Shown: in pieces, positions 1 to 7,841 of the stretch
How the letters are laid out: the number at the start of each line of letters is the position of its first letter
Numbering within the stretch: position 1 is the stretch's first letter
Assembly: GCA_965277595.1 (NCBI GenBank)
Contig: CBDIDH010000002.1
Location: 868,001 to 932,000 of the forward strand
Direction of reading: 5' to 3'
DNA from: CBDIDH01 sp965277595
GTDB lineage: Bacteria; Planctomycetota; Planctomycetia; Isosphaerales; Isosphaeraceae
DNA: 64,000 bases
Program-made: the position numbers and the translations under genes
Notes under the pieces: model-generated
Told to the model about the DNA's origin: nothing
The model's database searches: none
Seen by the model: the letters and a program-made list of their open reading frames with translations, nothing else

Positions 1-69
1 CGTGCCGCCCTTGAGCAGGCTCAATTCGAGTCGACACGCGTCCGGAAGGTTCTGGCTGGACTGTATGGA

Positions 70-1689
70 TCAGCGAACCGAGCCTTCGGCCCGGCTTCCC
101 TTTTCCTCGTCGTCCTTGATGTTGGTGATCATCGCCTCGGTCGTGAGCATCAGTGCGGCGATCGAGGCGGCGTTTTGAAGAGCGGATCGGGTGACCTTCG
201 TCGGGTCGACGATCCCGGCCTCGAACATGTCGACGTACTGTCCGGTGTTGGCGTTGAAGCCCTTCGAGCCGGTGAGCGCCTTGACGTCGTCGGCGATCAC
301 GGCGCCGTCGTGGCCCGAGTTCGACGCGATGTGGCGGATCGGTTCTTCCAGAGCCCGCAGAATGATCGCGGCGCCGGCCTTCTCGTCCCCCGAAAGGGTG
401 CCCGAGAGGGTCTCAACGGCCGGAATCACGCGGAGCAAGGCCGTGCCGCCGCCGGGAACGATTCCTTCTTCGGCAGCGGCGCGGGTGGCGTGAAGGGCGT
501 CCTCAACGCGGGCCTTGGTCTCTTTCATCGCGGCCTCGGTCGCCGCGCCGACGTTGATCAGGGCGACGCCCCCGGAGAGCTTCGCGAGGCGCTCCTGGAA
601 CTTCTCCTTGTCGTACTCGCTCTCGGTCTCCTCGATCTGGCGGCGAAGCTGATCGACCCGCTTGTTGATGTCGGCCCGAGACCCGGCGCCCTGGATGATC
701 GTCGTGCTGTCCTTGTTAACCTTGACCTGCTTGGCCTTGCCAAGCTGGCTCAACTGAAGGTTTTCCAGCTTCAAGCCAAGGTCTTCGCTGATCACCGTGC
801 CGCCGGTCAGAACCGCGAGGTCGCCGAGCATCGCCTTGCGGCGGTCGCCGAAACCGGGGGCCTTCACCGCGGCAATGTTCAGGACGCCTCGGAGCTTGTT
901 GACAACCAGGGTCGCCAGCGCCTCGCCCTCAACGTCCTCGGCGATAATCAGGAGCGGCTTGCCCGACTGCGCGACCTTCTCCAGAAGCGGAATCAGCTCG
1001 CGAAGGCTGCCGATCTTCTTCTCGTGGAGCAGGATCAGGGCGTCGTCGAAGATCACTTCCATCGTCGTCGGGCTGGTGACGAAATAGGGGCTGAGGTAGC
1101 CCTTATCGAACTGCATGCCCTCGACGAATTCCAGGGTCGTCTCGGCCGTCTTGCCTTCCTCGACGGTGATCACGCCGTCTCGGCCGACGCGCTCGACGGC
1201 ATCGGCGAGCATCGAGCCGATCGTCGGGTCGTTGTTCGCCGAGATCGTGCCGACCTGGGCGATCTCTTCCTTCTTGGAGACCGGTCGGGACAGGGTCGTC
1301 AGCGCCTCGACCGCCGCCTCGACGGCCTTCTCGATGCCGCGTCGGACGGCTGTCGGGCTGGCTCCCGAGGTGATCGACCGAAGCCCTTCGCGGTAGATCG
1401 CTCGGGCGAGGATCGTGGCGGTCGTCGTGCCATCACCGGCGACGTCGGACGTCTTCGACGCAACGACGTTGACGAGCTTCGCGCCCATGTTTTCGAACAG
1501 GTCGGGCAGTTCGATCTCCTTGGAGACGGTGACGCCGTCCTTGGTGACGGTCGGCCCGCCGAACGACTTGCTCAGAATCACGTTACGGCCGGTCGGGCCG
1601 AGCGTGGTGCCCACGGCGTGGGCCAGGGTGTCGACGCCCGTCAACATCTTGCGCCGGGCGGCGTCGGAGAAGAGGAGTTGCTTGGCCAC
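70..1689 (-). CDS. groEL: Chaperonin GroEL, second paralogue without GGM tail
   Basis: This is a 539-residue Hsp60 chaperonin, full length for the family, which folds client proteins in the cytosol inside the GroES-capped cavity. The N-terminus has the classic MAKQLLFSDAARRKML start, the ATP-binding GDGTTTAT stretch and the GGGTAL segment near the C-terminal equatorial domain. The C-terminus ends in an acidic/basic tail (DDEEKGSRAEGSVR) and lacks the GGM repeat found in the upstream paralogue. The ATG start is preceded by AAAGGA. It is the last gene of the groEL-groES-groEL block, 89 bp after groES, so co-transcription is likely. The divergent tail suggests a specialised client range; that is inference. 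Confidence 0.97.
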   Translation of the reverse strand: MAKQLLFSDAARRKMLTGVDTLAHAVGTTLGPTGRNVILSKSFGGPTVTKDGVTVSKEIELPDLFENMGAKLVNVVASKTSDVAGDGTTTATILARAIYREGLRSITSGASPTAVRRGIEKAVEAAVEALTTLSRPVSKKEEIAQVGTISANNDPTIGSMLADAVERVGRDGVITVEEGKTAETTLEFVEGMQFDKGYLSPYFVTSPTTMEVIFDDALILLHEKKIGSLRELIPLLEKVAQSGKPLLIIAEDVEGEALATLVVNKLRGVLNIAAVKAPGFGDRRKAMLGDLAVLTGGTVISEDLGLKLENLQLSQLGKAKQVKVNKDSTTIIQGAGSRADINKRVDQLRRQIEETESEYDKEKFQERLAKLSGGVALINVGAATEAAMKETKARVEDALHATRAAAEEGIVPGGGTALLRVIPAVETLSGTLSGDEKAGAAIILRALEEPIRHIASNSGHDGAVIADDVKALTGSKGFNANTGQYVDMFEAGIVDPTKVTRSALQNAASIAALMLTTEAMITNIKDDEEKGSRAEGSVR

Positions 1690-1778
1690 GGTCGATCGGT
1701 CCTTTATTCAGGGAAGGGCGGTCGCGGCCTGGCTTCGTTTCGCAAAACGACAGGTACGGACCGCCCGACGGGCTCAAC

Positions 1779-2072
1779 TCACTTGAGGATTTTGGCCAGG
1801 ATGTCGGTTTCGCGGAGGATCTTGATCTCCTCGCCGTCCACCTTGATCTCGGTGCCCGAGTACTTGCCGAAGAGGACCTCGTCTCCCTCGACCACGCCGA
1901 TCGGGGCGCGTTCGCCCGAATCGAGCAGCTTGCCGGGGCCGACCGCGAGGACCCGGCCCTTCTGCGGCTTCTCCTTCGCCGTGTCGGGAAGCACGATGCC
2001 CCCCGCCGTCTTCTCCTCGGCTTCGATTTGCTGGATCACGACGCGGTCTTCAAGCGGGCGAATCTTGGCCAT
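1779..2072 (-). CDS. groES: Co-chaperonin GroES
   Basis: A 97-residue Hsp10 co-chaperonin, the usual length, which caps the GroEL ring. The family pattern is clear: IRPLEDRVVIQQ at the start, the mobile loop (EEKTAGGIVLPDTAKEKPQ), then the beta-barrel with GKVLAVGPG-like and DEVLFGKYSGTEIK segments. A purine-rich GAAGGGAAG lies upstream of the ATG. It sits between two groEL genes on the same strand, so one groES may serve both chaperonins. Confidence 0.97.
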   Translation of the reverse strand: MAKIRPLEDRVVIQQIEAEEKTAGGIVLPDTAKEKPQKGRVLAVGPGKLLDSGERAPIGVVEGDEVLFGKYSGTEIKVDGEEIKILRETDILAKILK

Positions 2073-2201
2073 CGGTCTGTTCTTCCCTTCGATCGTTCAA
2101 GGCGACCCCGCGGGCCGCCGGAAATCCCTGTGTTTTCTAGGAGAGTACGCCGGTTTACGCGGTGACAACATCGAGCGAGGCATCAAGGTTTTCCACCCTG
2201 A

Positions 2202-3890
2202 TCACATCATCCCGCCCATGCCACCCATCCCGCCCATGCCACCCATTCCGCCCATGCCACCCATTCCGCCCATGCCACCGCCATGATCATCGTGATGACC
2301 GGCGGCCTCGGCCTTCTTGCGGGGTTCGCAGATGATGGCTTCGGTAGTGAGGAGGAGGCCGGCGACGGATGCCGCGTTCTGAAGCGCCGAGCGGGTGACC
2401 TTGGCGGGGTCGACGATACCGGCGGCGAGCATGTCGCCCCAGGTGTTGGCGTCGGCGTTATAGCCGAAGTTGGCTTCCTTGGACTTCTGGATCTTGCTGA
2501 CGACGACGGAGCCGTCGATTCCGGCGTTCTCGGCGATGTGGCGGGCCGGCTGTTCGAGGGCCCGGCGGATGATGGAGACGCCCATGGCCTCGTCGCCGGT
2601 CAGCTTGAGGTTATCAAGCGCCGCGGCGGCGCGGATCAGGGCGGTGCCACCGCCGGGAACGACGCCTTCTTCAATGGCGGCGCGGGTGGCGTGCAAGGCG
2701 TCTTCGACAAGGGCCTTGCGCTCTTTCATCTCGGTCTCGGTGGCCGCGCCGACGTTGATCTGGGCGACGCCTCCGGCGAGCTTGGCGAGACGTTCCTGGA
2801 GCTTCTCGCGGTCGTATTCGCTGTCGGTCGCGCCGATCTCGCGGCGGATCATCTCGGTCCGCCCCTTGATCTCGTCGGCCGTGCCGTGGCCTTCGACGAT
2901 CGTCGTGTTCTCGCTGCTGATCGTCAGCTTGCGGGCGCGGCCGAGGTCGGTCAGCTCGACGTTTTCGAGCTCGATGCCGAGATCCTTGAAGATCGCCTTG
3001 CCGCCGGTCAGGACGGCGATATCGCCGAGCATGGCCTTGCGGCGGTCGCCGTAGCCGGGGGCCTTCACCGCGGCAACCTTGAGGATGCCCCGGAGCTTGT
3101 TGACGACCAGGGTCGCCAGCGCCTCGCCCTCAACATCCTCGGCAATGATGACCAGGGGGCGGTTCGCCCTGGCGATCTTTTCGAGGAGCGGGATCAACTT
3201 GGTAGGGGTGCTGACCTTTTCCTCGTAGATGAGGATATACGGGTCTTCGAGGACGACTTCCATGCGGTCCTGGTCGGTGACGAAGTGGGGGCTGAGGTAG
3301 CCACGGTCGAACTGCATCCCCTCGACGACGTCGACGGAGGTTTCGAACCCCTTGCCCTCTTCGACCGTGATCACGCCGTCGGTGCCGACCTTCTCGAAGG
3401 CGTCGGCAAGCTTCTCGCCGATGGCCTTGTCGTTGTTCGAGGCAATCGCGGCGACCTCGGCGATCTCCTTCTTGCCGGAGACCTTCTTGGCCTGCCCCTT
3501 GACGTTCTCGACGACTGCCTCGACGGCCTTTTCGATCCCTCGCTTGAGGGCCATCGGGTCAGCGCCCGCGGCCAGGGCCTTGAGCCCCTCTTTGAAGATC
3601 GCCTCGGCCAGAACGGTGGCGGTGGTAGTGCCGTCACCGGCGGCGTCGGAGGTCTTCGAGGCGGCCTCCTTGACGAGCTGGGCGCCCATGTTCTCGTAGG
3701 GGTCGGTCAGCTCGATTTCCTCGGCGACGGTGACGCCGTCCTTGGTGACCGTCGGGCTTCCCCAGCCCTTGTCGATCACGGCGTTTCGGCCGCGGGGGCC
3801 GAGCGTGCTCTTGACGGCTCGGGCCAGCTTCGAGACGCCGCTCAGCAGCTTCTGGCGGGCCTCCTCATCGTAGGCCAACATCTTCGCCAC
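2202..3890 (-). CDS. groEL: Chaperonin GroEL, main paralogue with GGM tail
   Basis: A 562-residue Hsp60 chaperonin. The open frame extends further upstream, but I place the start at GTG 3888-3890 (VAKMLAYDEEARQKLL). That fits the family N-terminus and has AAGGAG about nine bases upstream; the upstream extension (to 4073) is not chaperonin-like. The ATP-site GDGTTTAT motif is present. The C-terminus carries the disordered GGM repeat (about eight GGM units) typical of housekeeping GroEL, and the encoding DNA is a short tandem repeat (2205-2278). It is the first gene of the groEL-groES-groEL block. I could not find a CIRCE-type (TTAGCACTC-N9-GAGTGCTAA) operator upstream. Confidence 0.96.
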   Translation of the reverse strand: MAKMLAYDEEARQKLLSGVSKLARAVKSTLGPRGRNAVIDKGWGSPTVTKDGVTVAEEIELTDPYENMGAQLVKEAASKTSDAAGDGTTTATVLAEAIFKEGLKALAAGADPMALKRGIEKAVEAVVENVKGQAKKVSGKKEIAEVAAIASNNDKAIGEKLADAFEKVGTDGVITVEEGKGFETSVDVVEGMQFDRGYLSPHFVTDQDRMEVVLEDPYILIYEEKVSTPTKLIPLLEKIARANRPLVIIAEDVEGEALATLVVNKLRGILKVAAVKAPGYGDRRKAMLGDIAVLTGGKAIFKDLGIELENVELTDLGRARKLTISSENTTIVEGHGTADEIKGRTEMIRREIGATDSEYDREKLQERLAKLAGGVAQINVGAATETEMKERKALVEDALHATRAAIEEGVVPGGGTALIRAAAALDNLKLTGDEAMGVSIIRRALEQPARHIAENAGIDGSVVVSKIQKSKEANFGYNADANTWGDMLAAGIVDPAKVTRSALQNAASVAGLLLTTEAIICEPRKKAEAAGHHDDHGGGMGGMGGMGGMGGMGGMGGMGGMM

Positions 3891-4264
3891 GGTGGATTCT
3901 CCTTCGACGCGATTCGAACGTCGCCGCCGGCAAGCCCCTGGTGAATTCCCCAAAGGCTCCAGCAGCGCGGGGGTCGGTCCCGACCTGTCATCCGGTCCCC
4001 CGAATGAGGTTTTCACCACTCTGGTTTTGCAACTCGCGTACCGGCCGAAAACCCAAGTCGCAAGTCTTTGCAATGGAATGATTAACGATAAACAGACCGA
4101 TCAGACCCGCATGTTCTCTCTGCCTTTTTGGCAGAATGCGGCCGTTGGCTGACATCCTGTGTCGGCTTCGAAAAAACGAAGCCGACGGACCGGCCGGGGA
4201 AAAACTCCCGTTACGCGGCGACGTCGGCCTGACGATTGACTGCCTGAGAGACGACCGAAGCTCG
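3891..4264. other. Intergenic region upstream of groEL
   Basis: A 374-bp gap between the 3' end of the VWA gene and the groEL start. It holds one clear hairpin (4161-4186, listed separately) and a 5-bp stem around 4120-4134 with a T5 loop. I see no convincing coding frame, no CIRCE operator and no strong -35/-10 pair for groEL, although a promoter must lie here. Confidence 0.6.
4161..4186 (-). terminator. Perfect 10-bp hairpin after the VWA gene
   Basis: GTCGGCTTCG and CGAAGCCGAC form a perfect 10-bp stem with a six-base A/T loop. It lies downstream of the minus-strand ATPase/antitoxin/toxin/VWA operon and upstream of groEL. No long T-run follows on the minus strand, so it may be a terminator of the L-shaped type or an RNA-stabilising hairpin. 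Confidence 0.5.
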
Positions 4265-5407
4265 CTAGTGGCTGACCCGGCGCGATCGCCGACCACCGAC
4301 AAAGCTATCGATGACGTACTTGCCAAGGTCTTCGGTCGAGCAATAGGCGGCGACCCCCTTGGAGACCTGCGCCATTTCCTCGACGAAGTTAACGAGGCCG
4401 TGATAGTAATAGTCTTCGATCAGCGCGAAGCTAGAGACGCGGATTCCGGCCGCGGCGCAACGTTTGGCTTCGGCAAGCGTATGCGCGGCCGTCTTGGGGG
4501 AGGGGGGATAGATCAGGACGACCTCGCGGCCCTCGATGTGGGCAGTCGGTTCGCCGTCGGTGATGACGATGATCTGCTTGTTCGCCGCGGCCGAACGCGC
4601 GAGGATGCTGCGCGCCAGCTTCAGACCGGCGTGAATGTTCGTGAAGTGCTGGACGCGGTTCGGCAAGGGGGCGTCGAGGCTGATCCGAAGGTGAACCCGG
4701 CTGTCATAAAGGCCGACCGGCTTGGGGGCCGAGTTCAAAAGCTGGCGCTCGTTCATGACGTTGGCGAGCGTGTAAAAGCCGACCATCTGAAGCGAATCCT
4801 GGGCGTACTGAGCCCGGACCATCGCCTGCAAGGCCAGGGCGACCTTCTTGGTCATCGCGTACTTGCCGTAGCGCGCCATCGACCCGCTCATGTCGATCAG
4901 GACAACCGTGGCGCAACGGGTCTGATACTCGGTCTCGTACACGACGTAGTCGTCGCGGCCAACGTGGATCGGCGAGCCGCCGCCCTGGCGGTTCAGCGCG
5001 TTTTTCAGGGTCTCGTGAAGGTTGAGATTGGCCAGTGAATCGCCGTAAACATACGGCTTGCTGTCTTCAAGGCGAACGGTCCCTTCGCCCTTCTGCGGGG
5101 TATCGTGCCGCCCGAGCGCATCGCGATTAAACGTCTGGAAGAGACTGGTCAGCGCATGGCTCTGAATGCGTTTGAGCCCCTTCGGCGTGACCTGATAGCG
5201 TCCCTCACCGTCTTCCTCGATGAGTCCTTCCTTCTGGATCAGTTCGACGAGGTCTTTCGCTTCCTCGCTGTCGAGGTCGTCAAGATTCCGGAGAACCTGC
5301 TCTCCGTACTGCATCATATATTCCGAGAGCTTCTCGAAAAGCTGGTCCGCCGACTGCGGCTGAAACTGCTGGGATTCGTCCCACTTGCTGTATTCGTACA
5401 CGGACAT
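4265..5407 (-). CDS. VWA-domain protein, partner of MoxR-like ATPase
   Basis: A 380-residue protein with a helical N-terminal region (about 1-160) and a von Willebrand factor A domain (about 165-370). The MIDAS metal-binding motif DMSGS is at residues 172-176 and the later ITDGEPT supplies the second MIDAS segment. VWA proteins next to MoxR-type AAA+ ATPases act as adaptor/chelatase pairs that remodel or metallate clients, as in Mg-chelatase I/D. Here the ATPase lies in the same operon but is separated by an antitoxin/toxin pair. The ATG comes three bases after the toxin stop codon, so its ribosome-binding site is inside the toxin gene and translation is probably coupled. The client is unknown. 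Confidence 0.85.
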   Translation of the reverse strand: MSVYEYSKWDESQQFQPQSADQLFEKLSEYMMQYGEQVLRNLDDLDSEEAKDLVELIQKEGLIEEDGEGRYQVTPKGLKRIQSHALTSLFQTFNRDALGRHDTPQKGEGTVRLEDSKPYVYGDSLANLNLHETLKNALNRQGGGSPIHVGRDDYVVYETEYQTRCATVVLIDMSGSMARYGKYAMTKKVALALQAMVRAQYAQDSLQMVGFYTLANVMNERQLLNSAPKPVGLYDSRVHLRISLDAPLPNRVQHFTNIHAGLKLARSILARSAAANKQIIVITDGEPTAHIEGREVVLIYPPSPKTAAHTLAEAKRCAAAGIRVSSFALIEDYYYHGLVNFVEEMAQVSKGVAAYCSTEDLGKYVIDSFVGGRRSRRVSH

Positions 5408-5410
5408 GAT

Positions 5411-5830
5411 CTAACCCCCGTCCTCGGTCAGCGGATGAAGAGAATGGGGCAGATCCCCAGGGAAACCAGAGGGTCGAACTCGCCATGTATCGGAGGTCAC
5501 GACCTGACCGGAAAGCTCCTGAGCGAGCGTGAGGCAGAAGCAATCCGGCAGCGCGATTTTTCCCTTGGCCTTGAGGTTTCCGACGCTCTCCCAGAAGGAC
5601 AGGGTCATGTCGGATCGCTCAATCACGCCTACGGCGAAAAGGTCTTGAATACCCGCCCGCGCTGTCGACGCGTTCGTGCCTCTCAAGAGGAGATAATACA
5701 CCTCACAGAGATTGATTGAGTGGGCATGGCAAGCAAATCGTTTGTCTCGAAGGAGGCCATCAACGACATTCCCACCGGGTTCACCTGTCAGGTAGGCAAG
5801 CATCGCGCAGGCGTCGAGAATCGAAGTCAA
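5411..5830 (-). CDS. PIN-domain toxin, VapC-like
   Basis: A 139-residue single-domain PIN protein, the normal size for VapC ribonucleases. The acidic metal-binding residues are in place: D6 (ILDACAML), E43 (NLCEVYYLL), D96 (ALPDCFCLT) and D114 (TSD). VapC toxins cleave tRNA or rRNA in the cytosol. The start overlaps the end of the upstream antitoxin-like gene by 4 bp (ATGA type), the standard arrangement of a type II toxin-antitoxin pair. The gene is visibly less GC-rich than its neighbours, which fits acquisition. Toxicity and target are not shown by sequence. Confidence 0.8.
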   Translation of the reverse strand: MTSILDACAMLAYLTGEPGGNVVDGLLRDKRFACHAHSINLCEVYYLLLRGTNASTARAGIQDLFAVGVIERSDMTLSFWESVGNLKAKGKIALPDCFCLTLAQELSGQVVTSDTWRVRPSGFPGDLPHSLHPLTEDGG

Positions 5831-6270
5831 TGCCAGCCCCGCTCTTCCCGCTCGATGTCTTCCTGGTGTTCACGGATAACATCCTCGGAGCTAACGCCAA
5901 GGTGTGCATATTTTCCGAACGCCGAGGGTCGTCGCATCTGACCGGTCCGTTGCACGAGTTTCTCGATCGGCGGTAGCTCCTTCACGCTTAAATCTGCATT
6001 CGCATCGATCAAAGCGGTATCACAGCCGCTCTTCAGGAAAAGCGTCACGAGTTCTTCAAACACGTTGACGAACAGATCGGGATCGAGCGACCGAGATCGA
6101 AAATACTCCTTGATCGCCCTGGCCGAGGTCGCGTCCTGATGGTCTTTCCGGAGCGACCAGACCAGAAAGAGAAGGATTCTCGCATGCTCCGCGGGCAAGA
6201 CGTGGTCGCCTTCCGCCTCGCGGCTAAGGTCGTCTCCCACCGGATTCGGCAAATCCACCCAGAGGTTCAT
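5827..6270 (-). CDS. Putative antitoxin of the PIN toxin
   Basis: A 147-residue protein directly upstream of, and overlapping by 4 bp, the PIN toxin gene. The C-terminal ~35 residues (GKYAHLGVSSEDVIREHQ followed by a highly charged EDIEREER helix) look like the toxin-wrapping tail of VapB-type antitoxins. The N-terminal ~100 residues are helical and I do not recognise a classical AbrB, RHH or Phd DNA-binding fold. At 147 residues it is longer than usual VapB proteins, so the N-terminal part may have an extra role. It starts 15 bp after the AAA+ ATPase stop codon, so it is in the ATPase/VWA operon. The antitoxin role is inferred from position and tail. Confidence 0.6.
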   Translation of the reverse strand: MNLWVDLPNPVGDDLSREAEGDHVLPAEHARILLFLVWSLRKDHQDATSARAIKEYFRSRSLDPDLFVNVFEELVTLFLKSGCDTALIDANADLSVKELPPIEKLVQRTGQMRRPSAFGKYAHLGVSSEDVIREHQEDIEREERGWH

Positions 6271-6285
6271 GGTCGTGTTTACCCA

Positions 6286-7713
6286 TCATCGCCGGTACGA
6301 CGTCGCGCCGTTCTTGACGGCCTTGTTCAGCTTGTTGTTGACGTGCAGACCTTCCAAAATGAACTCGGCGGCGCTGGCGAAGGCGGCATCGCGGGCGGAG
6401 GGGTCGGAAAGATCCGCGTGAGCTTCGCGTGCAAATTCCTCGGCACGCTTGCGGAGTCCAGGGACCTTCTCGATCCGTGAAAGAACCTCGGTCGATGAGA
6501 GCGTATCTCCCAATTCGACGCTCTTGCCCGACTCAAAGAAGTCCACCGCGGGGCGGAATTCGCGGGGGTCGAGGTGCTGGGTGAAGATCACCTTCACGGC
6601 CTCGTCGGCGATTCGACCGAGGAGCTTGTCCTCGTGACCGTCTTCCTCGGTCATCGTCAGTTCAATCTTGCCGCGCGAGCTGGGGACGGCGTGATAGAGG
6701 TCGGCAACTCGGGGCACGACCCAGCTTTCCTGGTTCAAAAGAGCGCGTCGTTCGGCGTTCGAAACGACGTTCTCCAGATTGGCGATCGACATCCGGACCG
6801 AGACGCCCGATTGCTGGTTGACGTGCGGCGAGGTCCTCGCCAGCCGAGAGACCTCTTCCACGACATCCTTGATATAGGTAGGCACCGAGAGCCGGCCGCC
6901 GTCGCGCGCCAGCCAGGCGTTCTGGTCATTGATCGCCACGCCGAGGTCGCGGGTCAAGGGGTAATGCGTGCGGACGACCGAGCCGATCCGGTCCTTGAGC
7001 GGGGTCACGATCCGGCCTCGGTTCGTGTAGTCTTCGGGGTTCGCCGAGAAGACGAGACAGAGGTCAAGATCGAGCCGGATCGGAAAGCCGCGGATCTGGA
7101 TATCGCGCTCTTCCAGAACGTTGAAGAGACCGACCTGGATCTTGGGCGATAGGTCGGGAAGCTCGTTGATGCAGAAGATTCCCCGATTCGTGCGCGGAAT
7201 CAGGCCGAAGTGCATCGTCAGTTCGCTGGAGAGGTAGCGGCCCTCGGCGTGCTTGATCATGTCAACCTCGCCGATCAGGTCGGCGATGGTGACGTCGGGA
7301 GTGGCGAGCTTTTCGTTGTACCGGGCGTCGCGGCCGACCCATTCGATCGGCGTGGCGTCCCCCTCGGCGGCGATCCGGTCGCGGGCGTTCTTGGAGATGG
7401 GCGCCAGGGGATCGTCGTTCACTTCCGAACCGGCGACGATTGGCAAGGCGTCATCGAGAAGGTGAACAAGCTGGCGGAGCATCCGGGTCTTCGCCTGGCC
7501 GCGGAGGCCGAGGAAGAGCATGTCGTGGCGGGAGAGGATGGCGTTCTGAATCTGGGGGACGACGGTTTCTTCGTAACCGAGGATGTCGGGAAAGAGGGGC
7601 TCGCCTTTGCGGATCTTGGCGATCAGGTTGCGCCTCATCTCGTCCTTGACCGATTCCGTCCGGTACCCGCTAGCCCTCAGGTCGCCCAGCGTACGGGGCC
7701 GGTCCATCACCAT
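6286..7713 (-). CDS. MoxR/Mg-chelatase-like AAA+ ATPase
   Basis: A 475-residue AAA+ ATPase of the magnesium-chelatase subunit I/MoxR type. Walker A is GLRGQAKTR (69-77), with the lysine and threonine kept. The Walker B position reads GIFCINELPDL (178-188), with Asn where Asp is usual; as far as I recall this INELPDL form is a feature of this subfamily and not damage. Sensor 1 is in FSANPEDYTNRG. The family couples ATP hydrolysis to remodelling through a VWA partner, here the protein at 4265-5407. It is the promoter-proximal gene of the four-gene operon. GGAG lies upstream of the ATG; a second ATG two codons on is also possible. Confidence 0.88.
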   Translation of the reverse strand: MVMDRPRTLGDLRASGYRTESVKDEMRRNLIAKIRKGEPLFPDILGYEETVVPQIQNAILSRHDMLFLGLRGQAKTRMLRQLVHLLDDALPIVAGSEVNDDPLAPISKNARDRIAAEGDATPIEWVGRDARYNEKLATPDVTIADLIGEVDMIKHAEGRYLSSELTMHFGLIPRTNRGIFCINELPDLSPKIQVGLFNVLEERDIQIRGFPIRLDLDLCLVFSANPEDYTNRGRIVTPLKDRIGSVVRTHYPLTRDLGVAINDQNAWLARDGGRLSVPTYIKDVVEEVSRLARTSPHVNQQSGVSVRMSIANLENVVSNAERRALLNQESWVVPRVADLYHAVPSSRGKIELTMTEEDGHEDKLLGRIADEAVKVIFTQHLDPREFRPAVDFFESGKSVELGDTLSSTEVLSRIEKVPGLRKRAEEFAREAHADLSDPSARDAAFASAAEFILEGLHVNNKLNKAVKNGATSYRR

Positions 7714-7780
7714 CGTCGCATTCTCCGTGAGGTCAATCGGTCGATCGGTGCCGCGTCGTCCCTTCGTGTGCGTACGGATT

Positions 7781-7809
7781 TATGCTAGGCAGACCCCCTG
7801 GCGAAGTCA
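7781..7809 (-). promoter_or_regulatory. Sigma70-like promoter of the ATPase/TA/VWA operon
   Basis: On the minus strand TTGACT (7809-7804) is followed after exactly 17 bases by TAGCAT (7786-7781), matching the -35 and -10 consensus at 5/6 and 4/6 positions. It lies about 68 bp before the ATPase start with no other gene between. Prediction only. Confidence 0.5.
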
Positions 7810-7841
7810 ACGTGGGCCGCGTCGGTCCACGATCCTCCGGC

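Noticed and set aside
2200..2280. Tandem CCGCCCATGCCACC repeat as a possible regulatory or mobile repeat
   Set aside because: It is the coding sequence of the GroEL GGM tail.
175..2286. 703-residue open frame antisense to groEL/groES
   Set aside because: It mirrors conserved chaperonin codons on the other strand; such long antisense frames are common in high-GC genomes and the translation has no domain.
2283..3944. 553-residue open frame antisense to the GGM-type groEL
   Set aside because: Same reason: fully overlapped by a highly conserved gene and composed of Asp/Gly/Val-rich shadow sequence.
3891..4160. CIRCE/HrcA operator upstream of groEL
   Set aside because: I looked for TTAGCACTC-N9-GAGTGCTAA-like pairs and found none.
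5411..6270. PIN/antitoxin genes as part of a larger defence island
   Set aside because: Surrounding genes (prs, groEL, ATPase, VWA) are not defence genes and no restriction, CRISPR or abortive-infection components are nearby.
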